From Diadophis punctatus similis (lineage: Eukaryota > Chordata > Lepidosauria > Squamata > Dipsadidae), in assembly GCA_023053685.1 (NCBI GenBank), contig JALIGW010000214.1, positions 10,001 to 74,000 of the forward strand: 64,000 nucleotides of DNA. Direction: 5' to 3'. Position 1 is the stretch's first letter, and each line of letters starts with the position of its first letter. Positions 33,085 to 45,322 of this stretch are shown here, piece after piece. The notes under the pieces were generated by a model. It saw nothing but the letters and a program-made list of their open reading frames with translations, had not been told where the DNA came from and made no database searches. The position numbers and the translations under genes were made by a program.

Positions 33085-35520
33085 TGAGAGGAAGTTGTAT
33101 CTTCTCCTTTTTTCCCTAATTCTTTGGGGAATCTGTTTTAAGATTAATATTTCCTTGCCCTTATAGGTTAAGGATTCCCTCTTACAGTATTCAGGATCTC
33201 ATCCCTCATCTGTCTCCTAAGAAACCTCACGTGGATTTCTCTCGGGTGTCTATTTCGTCTCGCATAGCTCGTATTAATTCTATAGACTTCATCCAATTCT
33301 CTTATGATTTCGTCTTTTTGTCTATCTAGTACTTCCCCTAAGATCCCCGCTATTAGATCCGGAAGGTTCTCATCTTTTGTTTCTTCTATGTTCTGTAGCC
33401 TTAAATAGAAGGGCGATCGTTCCAATTCCAAATGAGAAATGGCTTCTTCCAGATTTTTGTTTATCGTTTCCAGCCTATCGTCAGTTTTATCTAGTCTTTT
33501 TACCATAACCTCTGTTCTTCCTTTAACTTCTTTTATTTCTTGCTCATTCTTTGACAGTGCTTTTTCTTTTTCTTTTTAATTCAAAAAGTTTTATAAGTAC
33601 AAAGTACAAAAATTTTTCATTTTTCTCCCCCCCCTACCCCCCTAGCCCCAAAATTCAAAAAAAAACTGGTCATTTTTTTAACTCATCAATCAAGAAGGTA
33701 TAATCTTTTCTGGCTTTAAACATCTTAGAAGGAATTTCTTTCCATATCCTTATTTCCTGACCATTTACCTGAAGATTATTCTTGAAGGTCGCCTGTGTAA
33801 TTCTATTCCGCAAAGCTCTTGTAGTAAAATATATTACAATGTCCCTTGGCAAATGGTTTTGTTTTGCATACCAAGAATTGACTCTATATATCTTATCAAT
33901 TTGCCTAGCCAATTCCTCTTTAGACATTCCAGACACCTGCTCCAGGGCCTCTACCATCCTTCCTTTCAAATTTTCAAATTTTCCCTCCTTCAGGCCCCTC
34001 ACCCTTATAGCGAATTCCATCTTCTGAATTGAGACATCAACACTCTGTTTCCAAATTACTATATCATTTCGAATCTTGGCTATGTATTCCTCTGAGGTTG
34101 TCAGAGCTTGCTTATATTTTTCCAAATCATTCTCCAAAACCTCCGTATTTGTTGCTAGTCCTTTACAAACTTTCAACACATCCGCTCTCAGTTGTAAATC
34201 CATCTTCTCCAAAGCAGCCTGCATTTTTTTATCTATTTCAGTAATTTTTAGATTGAATTCCATAATCAGTTCATTTTTCATAACTTTCAAAGTATTAATA
34301 AACTTTCAGGTGTTAAAGACTTGATGGTGTTAAATCAGGCGTAAATTGCATCTTTGAAATGTGACCAGAAGAGTACTCAGTTCTTTTATTCACAACAGTC
34401 TTTCCAGGTTTAGAAGCCATTTCAGTATTTTCAAAAAGGAAGGACAAAGAAAAAAAAACCCCAGATCTATACTTATCAAAGTTCTTTCCAAATCCAAAGC
34501 CAGTTAATCTTTTATCTTTTATAAAGCTGTAAGTTAAATCAAAAAACAAAAGGAGAAAAAAATCATTTCTCGGATCAGAGGTTTCCATAAGAAAAGCTGG
34601 TAACAAAGCAAAAACAACTTTCACTTCCACGCCCAAATCTCCAATCGCCATATTGTTTACTTCTTCCTTGTTAAGCTACTTTGTTGCTTCCGAAGTGAAA
34701 GCCAGCAGTGGAGTTAAAGTCAAAGTTAATGCCCTTCTGGACTCCTGCCTTTCTCTGGCTGCTCTCTTAACTTTAGAATAATTATACTTCCCTTTGTAAC
34801 AGCAGCGGTGGTCGCGATATCTTGCTCCGCTTTAAGTGGAGGCTTCCGACTTCCTGGAGCAGCAAACTGACTCCCTGGGGAGCCCTCACCCTTTGCGCCC
34901 TAAGTTGACTTCTAGGGCACTAGGGGGGCTCTACCCCGCCTGTCTGGTTCTCATCTCTCCCCTTTACCCGGGGAGAGATTTTCAAGCCGCCAGACAGCTT
35001 TTCTGGCGGCTTTTACAGGATGTCGGAAGGACGCCCAGCGAGGAGCGGCCAGCGATGCCGTTGGAGCAAAAACTGGAAGTCGACAGTGCTTTTTCTTTTG
35101 CACCTACCCTCTCGTCTATTTTAGCTATATTGTTTTTTACTTCACTCATTTCATTTTTTACTCCATCTAGACCTTTGGTGATATTATCTTGCATTTTCAG
35201 GATTGTCTCCTGCAACAAGTTCATTGATAACTGCAAACCCTTGTTGGTTCCCTGCTGATGCAGATGACCCTGTCTTATCTTCGGTCAACATGCTATCGAG
35301 TGATCTTTGCCCTGCGGGAGAGGTTAGAGCCATTGGTTGTTTTTTCCCTCCTTTGGTCACCGTCGTTGTCCTAGTTGACATTTGTAACAATTTAAAGAAG
35401 TTTTCCCACTTTGGCATACAATTTCTAACTTCGTTAATATCTCTATTTAAATTATATTCTATAATCCAACTTATAGACATAAATATAAATATAAATCCAC
35501 AGTTTATCTCAGTAATTAAT
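33085..35520 (-). pseudogene. L1 ORF1 copy A, split by a second element
   Basis: The N-terminal part (35480 down to 35100) holds MSTRTTTVTKGGKK and a coiled coil (ITKGLDGVKNEMSEVKNN). It resumes at 33552 and runs to 33168 with LRLQNIEETKDENLPDLIAG and YRINTSYARRNR, the RRM and C-terminal parts of an L1 ORF1 protein. The reading frame crosses the insertion site in register. After 33168 the C-terminus continues in another frame and no ORF2 follows, so the copy is 3'-lost or rearranged. Confidence 0.7.
33571..35081 (-). mobile_element. HAL1-like element: L1 with ORF1 but no ORF2
   Basis: It is bounded by an 18-bp duplication, GACAGTGCTTTTTCTTTT, at 33553-33570 and 35082-35099. On the minus strand a GC-rich leader is followed by ORF1: start MASKPGKTVV near 34421, one frame break near 34310, then a coiled coil, RVRGLKEG and the C-terminal domain to 33670. 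After that come a G-rich tract and an A-rich tail. At 1.5 kb it lacks any endonuclease/RT. The architecture resembles mammalian HAL1, but it could also be an internally deleted L1. Confidence 0.65.
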
Positions 35521-35599
35521 TCTTCCTTTAAATAACTTAATCTAATGTCTAATTAATTAATATATAGTTGATCAATAATTTATGGCAATTATATAATGT

Positions 35600-36372
35600 A
35601 AAAAGAATATATATATATGCTCTCGTCAGATATATATATATCTGACGAGAGCAAAATAAGCTAGGAATAGATCTATAATAGTCTCCCTTTATTTCATTTA
35701 TCAGCAAAAAATCCTACACATAAGATTAGTGTGTCGGCTATGTAAAAAACTGCCTGGACGGTCCCAGTGAGGGGCTGAAAGGCAAAAATGGAAGCTGTGA
35801 TGCTTTCTCTCCCATATTTGGGTACACCAGGATAACACGACAGAAAAACATATATAACCCTTTCCTGGTGAAAGAGCTGATTGGGAACAGAGCCCATGGC
35901 CTAATGGTTAAGTTGCTGCACTGCAAGGCAGCCGGCCCGGGTTCAAATCCAGTAAGGGGTATGGCTATCTGACGAGAGCAAAATAAGCTCGAAATAGATC
36001 TATAATAGTCTTCCTTTATTTTCATTTATCAGCAAAAAATCCTACACATATAGATTAGTGTGTCGGCTATGTAAAAAACTGCCTGGACGGTCCCAGTGAG
36101 GGGCTGAAAGGCAAAAATGGAAGCTGTGATGCTTTCTCTCCCATATTTGGGTACACCAGGATAACACGACAGAAAAACATATATAACCCTTTCCTGGTGA
36201 AAGAGCTGATTGGGAACAGAGCCCATGGCCTAATGGTTAAGTTGCTGCACTGCAAGGCAGCCGGCCCGGGTTCAAATCCCAGTAAGGGGTATGGCTATCT
36301 GACGAGAGCAAAATAAGCTCGAAATAGATCTATAATAGTCTCCCTTTATTTTCATTTATCAGCAAAAAATCC
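35600..36372 (+). repeat. Tandem SINE array, about 329-bp unit
   Basis: TCAGCAAAAAATCCTACA recurs at 35701, 36029 and 36359 (periods 328 and 330). Each full unit contains a tRNA-like part, with A box TGGCCTAATGG and B box GGTTCAAATCC, near 35898-35950 and 36225-36280. The third unit breaks off into (TA)n. The matching minus-strand frames are not genes. Confidence 0.8.
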
Positions 36373-36555
<183 letters not shown>

Positions 36556-36945
36556 GTATTTTTCGGAGTATAAGACGCACCTTTTTACCCCCCAAAAGAG
36601 GGTGAAAACTTGGGTGCGTCTTATACACCAAATGTAGCCCCACCCACCCAGCCACCCCCACCCTTTGGCCTCTGTCTTCCAGCAATTTACCTGTTTGCAG
36701 CAAAGAGGGAAGAGCCTGTAAAGCCAAGCAAGTCAGTAGCAGCTTCCCGACCTAAAGCTGATTTGCCACGTGCTAAAATGAAAGTGAAACTAGCTTGCAA
36801 AGAGGCAAATAGCTGGGAGAGACACGCAGATTTTTATTTTCTGCTGAACTGGATGGAAGGGGGTAAGTGAATAACTATAAATGTCTGTAGAATGTTCAAA
36901 TTATTAGACTTATTTTTTAAAGACTGCTTTATTATTGTTCTAGAG
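36556..36945. mobile_element. MITE-like fragment (TTTTTCGGAGTATAAGACGC)
   Basis: The first 65 bp form an inverted repeat around GTATAAGACGCACC and GGTGCGTCTTATAC, resembling a widespread DNA-transposon end. The opposite end is not seen. The rest has no recognised content. Confidence 0.45.
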
Positions 36946-36947
36946 CC

Positions 36948-37092
36948 AGGGGTCTCCAACCTTAGCAATTTTAAGACTTGTGGACTTCAACTCCCAGAAT
37001 TCCACAGCCAGCTTTGTTAGCTTTGCTGGCTGTGGAATTCTGGGAGTTGAAGTCCACAAGTCTTAAAGTTGCCAAGGTTGGAGACCTCTAGA
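36948..37092. mobile_element. Palindromic hAT-like MITE
   Basis: Arms of about 68 nt: AGGGGTCTCCAACCTTAGCA at the left and its complement at the right, with AACTCCCAGAATTCCACAGC in each arm. The centre is near 37020. Confidence 0.8.
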
Positions 37093-37093
37093 C

Positions 37094-38024
37094 TAAAGTG
37101 ACCAGATATTTTTTTTTTTAAGCGGGACACAATTTGAGTTTTGCCCTCTACGCATGCGCAGAACGCTGCGCATGCGCAGAGGGCAAAAGACAGCGGCGTC
37201 CAGGCGGCCCTGCCCCCCCCCGTCAATGGTGTCCCCACACACACCCGGCGCCTTTGCAAAGCCCGGCCGACCTCGCAAGGCGGTTGTGCAAACGTTTTGC
37301 AGGAGCAGGCATCGCCCCCAAGCCCCGTTTCTGCAAAGAGGGGGGTGGCTGGGAAGCGATGCATGCAAAGCCGCCGGTGCATTTTTTTTTTTTGCAGCGG
37401 CCGGAGAGGGTAGCTAGAAGTCTCCCGGCTGCACCGGTTGGATGCCGGCCTGCCGATTCGCCCATCCTTCCCACCCACCCAGCCAGCCCGACCCCGCCTC
37501 CCAGGGCCGTGGAAGCCCTGCCCGCTTTCCCTTCCTCGCCTCCCCGCTTCTCTTTTATTTTCGCTTCGCGCCCAGCCGCTTCCCGGAGTCGGGGTTCGCT
37601 CCGCCGCCTTTGCAAGACCGCAAACTCGGGTCAAGCCTGGTGCGGCCGGAAGTAGAATGAGCGAGCGAGGGAAGGAAGGAGGGAATCGTACGGCTCCGCC
37701 CCGGATGCACCAGCTGGCCACGCTATCTCTGTCGGGGCTGCAGCAACCCCAGGACCTCCCTCTCCAGGCACGGCTTCCGGATCCGGACTACTCTAAGGTG
37801 ACCAGATGTCCCGATTTTGAGAGGGCCTGCCTCTGCTGCTGCTGCCCCTGCGGCTGGGCCCAACCTGGCCGTCCTCGAGTCCCTGCAGGCCGATTTTTTG
37901 AAAGAATGCCCTAGTCGGGCATTGTTTTAAAAAATCGGGACTTTTTAAGAGGGCGGGCGGGACGCGGGACAAATGGTGAAAAAGCGGGTGTGTCCCGCCA
38001 AAATCGGGACGTCTGGTCACCTTA
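37094..38024. mobile_element. hAT-like element, 931 bp, 8-bp TSD
   Basis: Flanked by CTCTAGAC at 37086-37093 and 38025-38032. Ends are TAAAGTGACCAGATAT and the complement of TAAGGTGACCAGACGTCCCG. A second left-type end at about 37795 (TAAGGTGACCAGATGTCCCG) suggests a composite of two copies. Interior frames on both strands lack known domains. Confidence 0.85.
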
Positions 38025-38032
38025 CTCTAGAC

Positions 38033-38720
38033 AACTTAACAAAATAAAGCTTTTTAAAATAAATGCTTGCTCTGAAGAGGCCCAATGCTATTGTATCTTC
38101 TTTTAAATAATAGATAATAATGTATACTTCCAGAAATTTTAATTAATTTTAACAGTTCTGTACAAGTATAGTCTGAAATGTAACAGTGTCCTGTTTAGTA
38201 TTAGAGTTAAATCCTGACTTACCTTGGAGTAGATCTATTTAAATAATTGGGACGAGTTAGTGTGACTACATTTAAGAAAACTTTCTGGCATAATGTACAT
38301 TTCTCCAATTCTTTGCTATTTCTATGGGTCAGGCACACATGCACAGAAATACACAGCAAACAGTGTATATCATCTGTGCTATTTGCTGTTTGCTGTTTGT
38401 TATAGACACAATTTGAGATATAACAGAAAAAAAATTGATATTCGAGCACGTAGGACAATCTAGAAAAGTTAATTCAACAATTAGAATATATAAATATTTA
38501 AACTCTTATTTTTTCACTTATAGTTAATATATTTATCTGGTAATCTATTTAATAATATACTAAGAAATAATTGAGAAGTGAAAGGACAATATGCTATGTA
38601 CTATATACAACTAATTAATTCTAGCAACTGGGAGCACCATACAAAAAGAAAGGGCAAGAAAGAAACAGAGGAAAGAAAAACAGGAACAATTAAATAACAC
38701 ACTGGTTGGAACAGAAAGAG

Positions 38721-38779
<59 letters not shown>

Positions 38780-38860
38780 GAAACAACAGTCCCAATTCTA
38801 TGCAAATTTTTTTACAAACTTAAGAAAAAGATAGCAAGAAAAAAAAAGAAAATACAGCGC
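38033..38860. other. AT-rich spacer with (CA)n
   Basis: AT-rich, no gene. A (CA)n microsatellite spans about 38724-38778. Confidence 0.5.
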
Positions 38861-39598
38861 TGGGGATTCACTTTCCTTTTCACCTTAAATTCTAACTTCT
38901 TATCCCCAGTTCTAAGCACTTTTCACTTGCCAAAAGCTTCCAAGATGTCGTCTTTCTATTTCGCTCTGTCACTGTCCATCAAGTCCATCAAGTCCCTGTC
39001 TGACAGATTTCTAACAGCAGTCTCTCTTCCCTTTAGCGTTCTTCCGTCTCCCGACCAAATCCTTTCTCCTCCACTCTCCAAATCACCACTCCAAAATGTT
39101 CTCTTTCCTTCTAGGGATTTTTCAAGACCAACATTCCAATAGTCTCTTCTCCCTTTCTTTCACAAACTTACTCGATCCGCTCAGGCCACTTGCTTCACCT
39201 CCTTCTTCTTCAATTTACATTTGCCGCTTCACTAATCAACACCAGCTTTTGCTTTCATGCTTTGATAGTTTCTTAGATATTTTCATGCTGTTTTGTCAAT
39301 AAAGAGGTATCTTTTTTCCTTCCTCAATATCTCGATACATTTACTGCTCCTTCTTCTCCGCTTCCTTCCATTTGGCTGGCTGTCACGTCCTCCGATCGAC
39401 CATTAATGGGCCGATCTCTTTCGCACTCGATCTAAGGGCGCCTCTCACCCCGTCCAGGAGATAGCAGCTCTTTTTTAAGAAGGTCTCTGTATTTTAAATC
39501 CACTTAGCACTTATAAAATGTTTTCTTCAAATTCTTGTTTTTCCAACACTTTAAATTCCACCAAGTCTGTTAAAACGTCCTCAAAGTTGGGCTTTAAT

Positions 39599-41200
39599 TA
39601 AGGTGACCAGACGTCCCGCTTTTGGCGGGACAGTCCCGTTTTTTAATAATTTGTCCCGCGTCCCGCGGCGTTTCTAAAAAGTCCCAATTTTTGGAAAGAA
39701 TGCACGACAAGCTAGGGCATTCTTTCCAAAAATCGGCCTGAAAGGGGGGCGTGCGAGATTGGGGGGGAGTTAAAACTCGGGGAGTTTTAAGGCAGCCATG
39801 TCGGGTCGGGCTCCGTGGTGGACAAACTGTGGCGCATGCGCCAAACGTGGTGCATTGGATGATTGCAAGTGGCGCATTGCAATCATCCAACGGACAGGAA
39901 AGGTGACGCTTTTCTGCCCGGCGAGCGGGACGGCAGCGCACGCGGAAGGAAAGCCGGAAGATGGCGCCGAGCACCCAAGGCTCTCCAGGCAGCGGCAGGT
40001 GACAGCGGGCACCGGCCGAGTCCTCTCACGGGCAGCCGTGCCGACCCTGCCTCCGCCGAGGAGGAGAGGGAAAGGGAAGCACTCCCGCAGAGCGTCCCGA
40101 CTGAAAGTTACCATCGCCCGTCCTGCCCAAGCGGCTGCGCGATGCGACCCCGGAGCCAGATGGGCGCAAGGGCAGGAAGAGAGAGAAAAAGAAAGAAAAG
40201 GTGACGCTGTTTTAGCGAGCAAAAGTGATTCCGACCGCAGAGCAGAGACGCCCGGTGAGCGGGGCGAGAGGCGCGGGGATGGCAGTGCTGCCACTGCCAT
40301 CCCCGCGCCTCTCGCCCCGGGTGCCTGTGCTCCACGGTCGGAGGCAGGGTCAGCGCGGCTGCCCGTGAGAGGACTCGGCCAGCGCCCGCTGTCACCTGCC
40401 GCTGCCTGGAGAGCCTCGGGCGCTCAGCGCCGTCTTCCGGCTTTCCTTCCGCGTGCGCTGCCGTCCCGTCGAAGAGCCGCCAAGTGGAGTGCGCTTGATG
40501 GGCCAAATCGCCGCCTTTCTCCTCCTCCTCCCCTGGCTGGGCTGACAGCTGCCCGTCTTCCAGGAGCCTCGGTAGGTTGGTGGCCACTGGATCTTCTTCA
40601 GCCAGCCCCTCTCCACAGCCACGAAGGAACAAAGGAACAAAGGAAGGAAGGAAGGTGCTGCAGTAAGCGAGTGAGCTGGCGGGCGGGCGGGCGGGTTGGC
40701 GAGCGAGCCATCCAAGAGGAGGAGGGGATGGGTGAGGAGGGGGTGGGGGCTGATGTCAGCGTGGAGCCGGCGCGGAACGCCGCCATCCAAGGGCACGGGG
40801 GAATTGCAATAAGCCCACAGCACCGCCTCGTCGCAGGGGCGGCGGGCGGGCGAGCGAGGTGGCAAAGGAAACATGCCGATGAAGGGGAAGAACAAAGAGG
40901 GAATGAAGTGCAGAGAAACCCCCCCCCCCGGGTTGTTGGAGAAAAGCAACAAAAAAGGCACTAAGAAAAGAGCAGACGGCTGCTAGAAAAGGAGAGGGAG
41001 ACTAAACGGTTAGGAGAGCATCTGGCATGATGGGAGAAGCAAGAAGAGCGAATGGATGAGAAGTGTGGAGAAAGGGCAGAGATGATGGAGAAGGAAAGGA
41101 GGAATGGAGCTAGAAACACTATGAAAGAGGTGTAACATTCAAGTGAGACAGACCAGAGCCAGGAGGAACAGAAAGGGGATTAGTAAACACACACATATAC

Positions 41201-41294
<94 letters not shown>

Positions 41295-41439
41295 AAGAAA
41301 GAAAGAAAGAAAGAAAAGAAAAGAAAAGAAAAGAAAAGAAAAGAAAAGTGGAGAAAAGGAAGACGCCAAAGGAATGGATTAGTCAGATTGGCCAAGTTTA
41401 CCCTGCCAAATCCCTCCAAGAACTAATAGCTGCATAAAA

Positions 41440-41531
<92 letters not shown>

Positions 41532-41741
41532 AAAGTTAGGAAGGAAGGAAGACAGAAAGAAGGAAGGAAGGAAGAAGAAAGAAGACAGACAGACAGACAG
41601 AAAGAAAGAAAGAGAGAGAGAGAGAAAGAAAGATGTTAGGAAAGAAGAAAGATGAAAGGAAGGAAGGAAGGAAGGAAGGAAGGAAGGAAGGAAGGAAGGA
41701 AGGAAGGAAGGAAGGAAGGAAGGAAGGAAGAAGAAGAAAGA

Positions 41742-41839
<98 letters not shown>

Positions 41840-42173
41840 TTGTATGGCCGCCCTGAGTCCTATGGGAGTGGGGCGGCATACAAAAACGACCAAAAAAATA
41901 AATAAATAATAAATGGCGGATCGGAACTGGTCTGGGAAAAAAATTGGCGGGTGGTATGCTTAAGGTTGGCCACCACTGCCCTAGAGACTAAAACATATGA
42001 AGAACGGTGGCAGGATTTGGGTTTGACTAGTCTAGAGAAAAGAAGGACTAGGGGGGGACATGATTTTCTATGAAAATTTTTGTTGCTCCATATAGACCAA
42101 ATTTTTAATCAGGAACCCACCCACCCCGGTCAATGGTGTCCCTCTTTACCAATGTTAAAATCTGGTCACCTTA
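39599..42173. mobile_element. Large non-autonomous hAT element, 2.58 kb, 8-bp TSD
   Basis: Flanked by GCTTTAAT at 39591-39598 and 42174-42181. Ends are TAAGGTGACCAGACGTCC and the complement TAAGGTGACCAGATTT. It shares its ends with the 37094-38024 element. Inside are a 135-bp inverted repeat (39926-40058 against 40338-40475) and a perfect 28-nt-arm hairpin (40260-40319). GA, GAAA, GGAA and CAGA microsatellites span 41204-41842, and a CR1/L3 tail lies at about 41845-41910. No transposase is visible. Confidence 0.85.
41204..41842. repeat. GA/GAAA/GGAA/CAGA microsatellite cluster
   Basis: Pure blocks: GA 41204-41290, GAAA and GAAAA to 41347, GAAA 41440-41534, GGAA 41656-41730, CAGA 41744-41790, GAAA to 41840. 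Confidence 0.95.
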
Positions 42174-42649
42174 GCTTTAATCCTGTTTCTTTAAGTCTCT
42201 CTATGGTCTTTCAAATTGCTAGATAGCCACTCCCTCCATTTTAAAACCTCTTTTGTTCCCCTTTAAGTTTTAATTTTCTTCTTTTAATCGTTATATCGGC
42301 CAAGCACTCACCAGCTTCAGTACTTCTTCACCTGTCTCCAGCACAAACGCTTAGATCTTGTCACCCAGGCAATCCACAATCTCTTCAATCAATCTGTTCG
42401 TTTGTGACCGTCCCAGCTAAAGACGACAAGGTCGTCTTCTTCAGCTGCTGGCCGAGAGGCTGGTGCCGGCTCCCTGGGGGGTTTGCAAGCCCCCCCCCCA
42501 GATCCCAGACAGGTGCCTGTCTTCTTCCCTGCCCCTCCAGGGCAGATCTGACCTGGAACCATTGGTTCCAGGTCCTCCAAGCAGTTGAGATTCAGGATTG
42601 CCCGCGGAGCGCGGGGAACTCCGTGCCGCTGGGACGTTGGCCACGCCCC

Positions 42650-42945
42650 TTCTCCAGCTCTTTCCATTTCTAACAAGATTATTATGCCATCCTTGTTTTT
42701 GTCTGCTTGGGTTAATCTATCGTCAACTTCTTTCATTTTTTTTCTATTTCTTCCGTTTTCTCTTCCGTTTTCTGCATCCTTTGTTCATTTTTTTCCATCG
42801 TTTGTTGTACTTTCTCTATTTTATCTTCTAGTTTCTCTAGCTTGTCATCTAGTCCTCCTATTTTTTTCTTTCACCTCCTTAATGTCATCATGTAGGGCTT
42901 GAATCATCTCTTTTAACTCTTGCTGCATTGTGTTACCTTTTTCCT
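42650..42945 (-). pseudogene. L1 ORF1 coiled-coil fragment
   Basis: The minus strand encodes [20 protein letters not shown] and later MKEVDDRLTQADKNKDG in shifting frames: a broken coiled coil of the L1 ORF1 type. Confidence 0.5.
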
Positions 42946-44640
42946 GTTGTGCAAGCGCCCAATGTTCAAGTCTGTCAAGATCCTTCTGTATCTTGAGCCT
43001 ATCTTCTGGAGTGTTGGCTATTCCTGCCAGTTTGGTGTCATCTGCAAATTTGATGAGTTCCCCATCTATCCCCTCGTCCAAGTCATCGATGAAAATGTTG
43101 AAGAGTACTGGGCCTAAAACAGAGCCTTGGGGTACTCCACTGCATACTTCCCTCCATGTAGATGCAGTTCCATTGAGCACTACACGTTGAGTGCGGTTGG
43201 TTAGCCAGTTTCGAATCCATCTGGTGGTGTTGCTGTCTATCCCACATTTTTCTACTTTATCGAGTAGTAGGTTATGGTCTATTTTATCAAATGCCTTACT
43301 GAAGTCCATGTAAATTATATCGACAGCATTTCTCTGGTCCACTAATTTTGTCACTTTGTCAAAGAATGCAATAAGATTAGTCTGGCATGATCTGTTTTTG
43401 ACAAACCCATGTTGGCTTTTGGTTATTACTTTGTTTGCTTCTAGGTGTTCACTGATTCGTTGCTTGCATACCTCCCTACGACCGGTTAGAGCCCACAGAG
43501 TCGGCCTCCTCCAGGTCCCGTCGACCAAACAATGTCGGCTGGCGGGACCAAGGGGGAGGGCCTTCTCTGTGGGAGCTCCCTCCCTGTGGAACCAACTCCC
43601 TCCAGAGATCAGGACCATCCCCACCCTGCTGGCCTTCCGGAAAGCGATAAAAACCTGGCTCTTCCGGCAGGCGGAGTAAATGAGATACTCTTTTAACTTT
43701 TGTAATTTCTGTATTTTTAATTATTGCATTTGTACGATTTTTATATTTTAATGATAGTTTTTATTTTGTAATGGATCAAATATGTTGTGAGCCGCCCTGA
43801 GTCCCTAGGGATTGGGCGGCATAGAAATCCAGCAAAATAAATAAATAAATAAATAAATTATCTTTTCCAGAATCTTCCCTGGTATTGAGGTCAGGCTGAT
43901 AGGTCTGTAGTTTCCTGGATCTATTTTTTTTTCCTTTTTTGAAAATGGGAACTATATCAGCTCTTTTCCAGTCCTCTGGCAGTTCCCTGGTGCTCCAGGA
44001 TCTTTGAAAGATATAGTTCAGTGGTTCTGAGATCTCGTCTGCCAGTTCCTTCAGAACCTTGGGGTGTAATCCATCCGGTCCTGGTGATTTGAACTTGTCT
44101 AGGGTAGACAGGTGTTCACTTACCATTTTCTTCCCTATTTTAACTTGTGTTCCTAATATGTTTTTTTGTGGTGCTGTTTTTGATAGGTTGGACTGTTTTT
44201 TCCCTTTGTGTAAAGACAGATGCAAAAAAACGTGTTAAGTAGCTCTGCTTTCTCCCTGTTGCTTGCCACCTTCTTTCCACTTTCTCCCAGCAATGGACCA
44301 ATTGTTTCCTTGACTTTTTTCTTGTTTTTAATATGTTGGAAGAAGCTTTTTTTGTTATTTTTTACTTTTGTCGCAAGCCTTTGTTCATTGTGAGCCTTAG
44401 CTTTCCTCACTTCATCTTTACAGGCTCGGGCTATTTGCTGATATTCTGCCTTAGTTATTTCCCCCCCCTTTCCACTTTTTATACTTGTCCTTTTTGTCTT
44501 TCAATTTGGCAGAGAGTTCTTTATGCAGCCATGCTGGTTTCTTTTGAGACCTATTATTTTTCTTCTTCATTGGTATTGTGCTAGACTGGGCTTTTATAAT
44601 CTCACTTTTCAAAATTTCCCAAACTTCTTTTTTTTTTAGT
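42946..44640 (-). pseudogene. CR1 LINE ORF2 (RT) remnant
   Basis: Upstream pieces at 44410-43859 include KSPGPDGLHPKVLKELAD and WKRADIVPIFKKG. The RT core at 43460-42946 includes [48 protein letters not shown] and FADDTKLAG, with the FADD catalytic box. Sense is minus. The two parts are separated by an opposite-strand insertion at about 43467-43858. Confidence 0.8.
43467..43858 (+). mobile_element. 5'-truncated CR1/L3 insertion inside CR1
   Basis: The plus strand encodes the LINE C-terminus ([33 protein letters not shown]). It ends with GAGCCGCCCTGAGTCCCTAG and an (AAAT)n tail at 43836-43858. It is homologous to 46263-46832 on the other strand. Confidence 0.85.
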
Positions 44641-44782
44641 TTTTTATTTATGATACAATTAAAAACAAAACATACAAACAACAAGACAAAAGAAAGACCA
44701 AAATACATAAAAATGATTACATGATGGATTATCCAGTTTACATTTGGTCATTTCTTTTTGTATCGTTTTTCTTATCATAGAG
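44610..44782 (-). repeat. L1-like 3' end (antisense), ERV target site
   Basis: T-rich start at 44629 followed by AT-rich text. It is cut by the ERV LTR at 44783; the last six bases ATAGAG are the candidate target duplication. Confidence 0.4.
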
Positions 44783-45302
44783 TGTGGGAAAACCACCTCC
44801 TCTCCAGGAGGGTGGCTTTGTGGTTTTTCTCTGGTGGACAAATCACATGAAGGCCGAATCTAGGAAAGACGCTCCTGGACACAGAGACTTCCACGAGATG
44901 GGATTTGCCTCGAGCCGGAGCCCAAGGGTCCCTTTTTATTGACACACATATGGTAATCAGAAGGCAATACGTAAAGGATACATGTGATTACTTATAAGCC
45001 ATACAATGAATTCCTTGCTGCGCAATAGCCAAGCTTTGCCCACCTCCTACATCCTGTGCACCTATGCAGGTTGCTGCAGCCATTTTGACCTACTTATGTT
45101 TCTTCTGTTGTTTACGAGCTAGCAAGCTTCTAGCATAAGCTTTTGTGGTTAACCTTTTCCTCTTACAAGTTTCCATGCATATGTTCCAAGCCATTATGCT
45201 CTACATATGCACTTTATTCTCTAGAGGAGTTTAACAGAGTTGGAAGGGACCTTGCAGGTCATCTAGTCCAACCCCAAAAGGTGGGGGGAGATATATGCAA
45301 CA
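44783..45302 (-). mobile_element. 3' LTR of the outer (betaretrovirus-like) ERV
   Basis: On the minus strand it starts TGTTGCATATATC right after a polypurine tract (AAAGAAAAACAGGGGAGA, 45303-45320). It contains AATAAA near 44933-44942 and ends CCCACA at 44783, or alternatively at 44819. A CR1-like piece (GTTGGACTAGATGACCTGCA) lies within its first 70 bp. The partner LTR is outside the window. Confidence 0.75.
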
Positions 45303-45322
45303 TCTCCCCTGTTTTTCTTTAA

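Larger units (their letters stand above)
38861..42648 (-). repeat. L1-like 5' region, interrupted by hAT element
   Basis: On the minus strand from 42648 (GGAGAAGGGGCGTGGCC) runs a GC-rich then AT-rich leader like the one in the element at 33571-35081. It resumes below 39598 on the other side of the hAT insertion. No ORF1 or ORF2 follows, so this is a 5' fragment. Confidence 0.4.

Noticed and set aside
35898..35965. Functional tRNA gene
   Set aside because: A and B boxes are present, but the ends do not pair as an acceptor stem and the unit is part of a repeated SINE.
36610..37914. Overlapping GC-rich frames on both strands
   Set aside because: They lie in MITE DNA with inverted repeats and lack splice sites or domains.
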